Positions 59,726 to 64,000 of a DNA stretch of 64,000 nt are shown here, in pieces. Made by a program: the position numbers and the translations under genes. This DNA is from Ascoidea asiatica (taxonomy: Eukaryota > Ascomycota > Saccharomycetes > Ascoideales > Ascoideaceae), in assembly GCA_001600695.1 (NCBI GenBank), contig BCKQ01000001.1:2451880-2515879 (forward strand), written 5' to 3'. Position 1 is the first letter of the stretch. Every line of letters begins with the position of its first letter. The notes beneath the pieces were generated by a model. It had not been told where the DNA came from, did not search any database, and saw only the letters and a list, made by a program, of their open reading frames with translations.

Positions 59726-61321
59726 AGTGATAAATAGGTGGAAATATTTAAATTAATGGATTTATTGATTATTGTGATGAATTGATTGATTTTATTATAT
59801 ACATAGAAGTAAAATTTAGAAACTTTTATTATATAATACAGTAATGAAATTTACTTTTGAAAAAAAAAAAAATTTATCCACCGTTTAAGATATTGAGGTG
59901 AAATGAATTCGAATTTACGAAAAAAAAAATACTTGAAATGCAAGATTCGAACTCTTGAATAATAATTTACTTAACTTATTTAACTTGATTGATTTGTCCA
60001 AACTATTGAAATAATTAATGAAAATAATTGTAGAGGCGTATGAGGAACCAAAATATAATGAAAAGTTAGTGGTGAAATACTGAATGTATGTAGTATCTTG
60101 ATATATAATTGAAATAATTAGAAGAGAAAGGTCTATGAGCAGAACATAATTTACAAGAGTTCTGGGTTTATTGATAAAATTGTTTTATTCTGGATATTGC
60201 AGTAATTGAATTCGATAATGATATTTGATATAATATCTGGAGTATTATTTGGTCATTTTATTGTTACTTGATTTGAAGAAACAGAAACAAATTTGAAATG
60301 AATCTGAAAGTGAAAATGAAAGTGAAAGTGAACGAGAAATAAAAGCTTGAGTGGTTTGATGAAGTAGCCGTAACGTTTAAAAAGAGTTAAGTAGCGTTAA
60401 CATTGTGAAATAGTACGGTATTGGCCTGTGGCACTATATGACAAATTTCGTATCACTGTACGGTAGTATTTCTATCCCGTATTATTTCAAGGTAGGGTAG
60501 CCATCTCATAGAAATATTTCGCATAGCTCTAGCGATTCTCCCATTTTTTGAGTTGTCGTCTAGGCACACGGTATGGTATGTTCCCAGAGGGTCCCAAACG
60601 GAGCTCTCTTTCTCTGAACAGGGCACAGAAAATGCCGAAAGTTTCACTGAGTACCCCGGTATACTTAACTTTCCCAAATACCGGGACCTCTGAGGAAACA
60701 GCGGGCCTCATTCTTTAAAGCATTGCTGGCCTTCCACTGTCAAAAATCCCGGGACTTTGATAAAGAAATGGGCCGCTGGTGTTTCGCACCGTTGCACCAA
60801 TTTGCCGTTTTGGCTGGTGCAAGGATGGCTGCTTAGTAATAATAACTTGAAATTTCCCGAAAAATAGTGAGAATGGCTTTGTGCCACTCGCCAGTGAAAA
60901 TCAATACTTAACGTTATCAACAACACCGTTCTAAGTTAGGACTTTTAACTGAGGATTTGGGTTTCAGGACACAAATTATTTCCGTGATAATTTACGGACG
61001 AGATATGTCCCGTTAGTAACACTGGTGTGCTGATCATACACTTCCTTATCTACTCTACTGTAGTATTGTAAAGGTTACCGTTCTTCAGTCACTGTATTTT
61101 TAATGTAACAAATTTATTTTACTCTTGTACCACCCACCATTACATTTTTATTTGAACTTCTCTCTTTATTCTTCCTTTATTTTCCCTACAATTTATTCAT
61201 TTTATATTTTACCGTATTTAAATTGAATCAATCAATCAATCAATCCTCTCTTAATCCTCTCTTAATTAATCAATATATCAATCAATAAATCAATATAAAT
61301 TTATCATTTATTTAATTAATC
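59726..61321. other. Divergent promoter region UBP3 / HRR25 with GC-rich island
   Basis: 1.6 kb. 60420-61080 is about half G+C (50 % in 60541-60600 by direct count), unlike the flanking genes. It carries TACGGTA words near 60413 and 60459, and TACTGTA at 61056-61062. Open minus-strand frames there look like by-products of composition. A tRNA T-arm-like sequence lies at 59941-59957. The HRR25 leader is made of AATC repeats. No gene was found. Confidence 0.45.
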
Positions 61322-62593
61322 ATGGATTTACGTGTTGGTGGTAAATACCGTATCGGTCGTAAAATTGGCTCAGGTTCTTTTGGTGATATTTATATTGGTG
61401 AAAATATTATTACAGGTCAAGAATTTGCTATTAAGTTAGAAAATTCAAGAACAAGACATCCCCAATTAGAATATGAAGCAAGAGTTTACAGAGCAATTTG
61501 TGGTGGTATTGGTATTCCTATGATTAGATGGTATGGCGCTGATGGTGATTATAATGCAATGGTTATGGATCTTTTAGGTCCTTCTTTAGAAGATTTATTT
61601 AATTATTGTGCTAGAAAATTCTCTTTCAAAACTGTTTTATTATTGGCTGATCAATTAATTAATCGTATAGAATATGTTCATGCAAGAAGTTACCTTCATA
61701 GAGATATCAAGCCTGATAACTTTCTTATGGGTATGGGTAAAAGAGGTGCTCAAGTTCATGTTATTGATTTTGGTCTTGCTAAAAGATTCAGAGATTATAG
61801 AACAGGTTTACATATTCCTTATAGAGAAAATAAAAATTTAACTGGAACTGCAAGATATGCTTCTGTTAATACTCATTTAGGTATTGAACAATCAAGAAGA
61901 GATGATTTAGAAAGTTTGTGTTATGTTTTAATTTATTTTTGTAAAGGTTCTTTACCTTGGCAGGGCTTAAAAGCTGCAACAAAAAGACAAAAATATGATA
62001 GAATTATGCAAAAAAAATTATCTTCATCTTCTCAACTTTTAACAAAAGATTTACCAATTGAATTTTCTCATTTTCTTGATTATTCAAGACATTTAAGATT
62101 TGAAGATAAACCTGATTATACCTTTTTAAGAAAAATGTTCAGACAATTATTTGTTAGAGAAAAATATAAATATGATTATGTATTTGATTGGACTATCTTT
62201 AAATTTCAATATTCTTTGGCTAATGAAAAGGCTAATAAAACTGTAGGTTATAATGCAGCTTTAAATAATGAATCAAAAAATAATGATAATGCCAATCAAA
62301 ATGAACTTTCTCAACAAGCTAATTTACAAGTAACAAATGCTCCTGGTGCAATTGAATGTTTAGGTCAAGAAATTAATTCTAAAAATCCACTTCAAAACAA
62401 GTCAGCTAATTCTCCAAGTAGAGAAGCTCTTGCAAAGCTAATTTCCTCGAGAGCAATGGTTTTACCTCCTGACCAGAGTGGTCAAATAAGTTATTTTGAA
62501 AAAGGTGTTCCTAGACATTCTCATTTTCCAATCAATGGTGATAAAAAGGTTGATGATTGGATTGAAAATCCATGGGAAGGTAAACCAAAATAA
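61322..62593 (+). CDS. HRR25: Casein kinase 1 delta/epsilon type, Hrr25
   Basis: A 423-residue Ser/Thr kinase; S. cerevisiae Hrr25 has 494. The kinase domain fills residues 1-300: glycine loop GSGSFG (16-21), Lys38, catalytic HRD at 126-128, DFG at 149-151. The CK1 signature [20 protein letters not shown] replaces the usual APE region. The start [16 protein letters not shown] is that of Hrr25/CK1-delta rather than the palmitoylated Yck kinases. The tail is Asn/Gln/Ser-rich and lacks the Pro/Gln-rich end of S. cerevisiae Hrr25. The enzyme acts in ribosome maturation, ER-to-Golgi vesicles, monopolin recruitment in meiosis and autophagy receptor activation. No CTG codon was noticed in the gene. 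Confidence 0.95.
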   Translation: MDLRVGGKYRIGRKIGSGSFGDIYIGENIITGQEFAIKLENSRTRHPQLEYEARVYRAICGGIGIPMIRWYGADGDYNAMVMDLLGPSLEDLFNYCARKFSFKTVLLLADQLINRIEYVHARSYLHRDIKPDNFLMGMGKRGAQVHVIDFGLAKRFRDYRTGLHIPYRENKNLTGTARYASVNTHLGIEQSRRDDLESLCYVLIYFCKGSLPWQGLKAATKRQKYDRIMQKKLSSSSQLLTKDLPIEFSHFLDYSRHLRFEDKPDYTFLRKMFRQLFVREKYKYDYVFDWTIFKFQYSLANEKANKTVGYNAALNNESKNNDNANQNELSQQANLQVTNAPGAIECLGQEINSKNPLQNKSANSPSREALAKLISSRAMVLPPDQSGQISYFEKGVPRHSHFPINGDKKVDDWIENPWEGKPK

Positions 62594-62716
62594 TCAAATT
62601 AATTGAATAATAAATTTCAAAAGAATGTATTCGATTCAAAAGAAAAGATTCAACCCGTTTCAACAAAATTACTTAAAAAAAGACAAAATATTTTCAAAGC
62701 ATCAAAAAAAGAAAGT

Positions 62717-62995
62717 TTAAAAAGCAATTAAAAAAAGAAGTGCTTGATTTTCTTCCTCGTTACCTTCGTCTTCTTTTTCCTCCTCTAGATCTTTATAATA
62801 ATAATCATAATAAACTTTTGGATCAACTAATTTATTTTCTGATTCAATGGAAGACTTAAAAAATGGTATTGAATTCATGAAAATATAAATTTGAAATGGA
62901 TTTGGTAAAATTTCAAAACACCTATTCTTAAAACTTATTGGTAGATATTCATTTTCATCTAATTCAAGTAATTGTTTAGCATTATCTTCTTTAAA

Positions 62996-63041
<46 letters not shown>

Positions 63042-63317
63042 TTACTATTATTATTATTATTATTAAAATTTATATCTTTTGAATACTTATTTGAATATTT
63101 TCTTTTATTGTTGAATACTATTGAATTGAGAATTATAAAACAAATTACTATATATCACTTCCATTAGAAAATAATCTACAATCTTCCTTCTTCTTATTCT
63201 TATTCTTCTTTTTCTTCTCCTTTTCCATTCTCTTCTTTTATTCTCCTCTCTTTCATATCTAATCAGATATTGATTTATCAACGAAATGAAAATTTCAAAT
63301 CTTTTGTCATCACACAT
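62717..63317 (-). pseudogene. Hypothetical gene, probably split by an intron or frameshift
   Basis: An ATG at 63315-63317 starts MCDDKRFEIFISLINQYLIR, followed by Lys/Arg/Glu-rich sequence whose frame closes at 63105. In another frame an open stretch from 63154 to the TAA at 62717-62719 codes for poly-Asn, then LLELDENEYLPISFKNRCFE, ILPNPFQIYIFMNS and an acidic tail (KDLEEEKEDEGNEEE). The second part has protein-like, non-repetitive sequence but no upstream ATG, so the two parts probably belonged together. No GTATGT or TACTAAC was found between them. It may be a pseudogene, a gene with an unusual intron, or carry a sequencing error in the A/G-rich run near 63175-63245. The family is not recognised. 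Confidence 0.35.
63001..63064. repeat. ATT microsatellite in the hypothetical gene
   Basis: An interrupted array of ATT triplets (with TTT and ACT variants), read as Asn codons on the minus strand, like those in CAT8 and UBP3. Confidence 0.75.
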
Positions 63318-63630
63318 TCAGATAGTTTTAATTTTAAAATGTATGTAACAAAAAGCAAATCCCCGTAGAAACGGTATAATGTAGAAAGGTAACTAAATTA
63401 TAGATCTCGCAATTAGTTGGTGCATCCTAAATGGAATATGAACTTGAATCTAAATTTGAATCTAATTTTGGATTTAAAATTATATCTAAAATTCGATAAG
63501 TTACCGATTTTATCACCATACAAATGAAATTCAATATATTGAATATATAAGAACAAAGTTTTTCTCCTTTTCCTCTCCATATTACTTGCTATTATTATCT
63601 CATTGCAAATACTATATAATAAATAACAAA

Positions 63631-64000
63631 ATGAGTGTGGATAATTTAAGAAAACTTAGAAATATATTTGATTATATAAATAGATCAGAAAGAAATAATC
63701 GGAATATCTCTGTAAATGGAATTTCAAGAAATATTTCATCAAATTCAAATCCAACTTTATTTTCAAATTTAACTAATACAAGACAAGAAAGTTTTGAAAT
63801 ATATGATATGTGAATTTATGAAATCAAAGAAATATTGAATGTAAAAATGGCACTGAATGTTATTCAATAATTAGAAAAAGTATAATCAATTACAGTTTTA
63901 AAAAAATTAAAGAAGTTATAATAAATATTAATAAAAAAATTTATTCAAAAAGATTTATATTAAAATGTTTAAAAAAATATCAATATTTCCAATTTTTTTA
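63631..64000 (+). CDS. Unrecognised gene, incomplete at the window edge
   Basis: The ATG at 63631, after an A-rich leader, begins MSVDNLRKLRNIFDYINRSE and runs 60 codons to a TGA at 63811-63813. From 63822 another frame is open to the window end (at least 59 codons; Lys/Ile-rich, KKIKEVIINI), improbable for non-coding DNA this rich in TA. A 65-base GT-AG excision (63810-63874) would join the frames, giving FEIYDIKSIINY. However the donor (GTGAAT) is weak and no TACTAAC is visible. Alternatives are a short separate gene or a frameshift. No family was recognised. Confidence 0.3.

Noticed and set aside
59921-60010. tRNA-like sequence on the minus strand: T-arm CAAGAGTTCGAATCTTG (59941-59957) with a perfect B-box, followed by a poly-T run.
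   Set aside because: No A-box or D-arm, no anticodon arm and no 5' acceptor strand pairing with the 3' side could be built. At best it is a decayed tRNA.
60453-60926. Overlapping minus-strand frames of 60-74 codons upstream of HRR25.
   Set aside because: They overlap one another in a GC-rich island and show no protein-like motif.
1-64000. CRISPR arrays, operons, rRNA genes and intact retrotransposons.
   Set aside because: None seen. Regular repeats are coding microsatellites, gene spacing is eukaryotic, and no reverse transcriptase, integrase or rRNA-like sequence was recognised.

Overview
The window is nuclear DNA of an ascomycete budding yeast (Saccharomycotina). It has AT-rich, almost intron-free genes, yeast-specific orthologues (CAT8, MKS1, UBP3, HRR25, NMA111, TAF8, REV7, ORC5, RRP40, ASC1), long Asn/Ser tracts and a TACTAAC branch point in its one clear intron. 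CTG codons are almost absent from the conserved genes I read codon by codon (4 in about 4,850 codons, with CTA common). That fits a lineage in which CUG is or was reassigned (Debaryomycetaceae/Metschnikowiaceae, Ascoidea/Saccharomycopsis, or Pachysolen-type yeasts), but it does not say which. The species cannot be named from the window alone.

Layout. 1-3.4 kb has no intact gene. It holds decayed coding relics (an adhesin-like frame at 721-1021 and an F-box-like frame at 1420-2255, minus strand) and a GC-rich island. 3.4-10.4 kb carries an RGS-domain protein (+) and, convergent to it, a CAT8-type Zn2Cys6 activator (-). 10.4-13.4 kb is a gene desert containing a clear KRE33/NAT10 pseudogene fragment. 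13.4-24 kb carries a SAL1-type Ca2+-regulated mitochondrial carrier (-), a two-hotdog mitochondrial acyl-CoA thioesterase (-), TAF8 (-), an M1 aminopeptidase (+) and REV7 (-, overlapping the aminopeptidase 3' end). 24.3-31.5 kb is acetyl-CoA carboxylase (ACC1, -) with a presequence-like extension. 31.5-33.7 kb is non-coding and holds a possible 117-bp inverted-repeat element. 33.7-42.9 kb carries a GPI-anchored Ser/Thr protein (+), RAD16 (+, with one undetermined base) and NMA111 (-). 44.9-49.5 kb carries ASC1/RACK1 (+, 580-bp intron), ORC5 (+) and RRP40 (+). 49.9-59.7 kb carries MKS1-like (-) and UBP3 (-). 61.3-64 kb carries HRR25 (+), a possibly broken hypothetical gene (-) and an incomplete gene running off the end (+).

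The genes do not form one pathway, but some processes recur: carbon and acetyl-CoA metabolism (CAT8, ACC1, the thioesterase, MKS1 retrograde control), genome maintenance (REV7, RAD16, ORC5), and ribosome or translation-linked control (ASC1, HRR25, RRP40, UBP3 and the KRE33 relic). The most notable points are an NMA111 whose catalytic His and Ser are replaced, an ORC5 with a shortened Walker A motif, a probable single ACC1 gene serving both cytosol and mitochondria, the CTG depletion, and several previously protein-coding relics in the large intergenic regions. Several reading frames can be extended upstream to non-ATG codons; I give the ATG starts.
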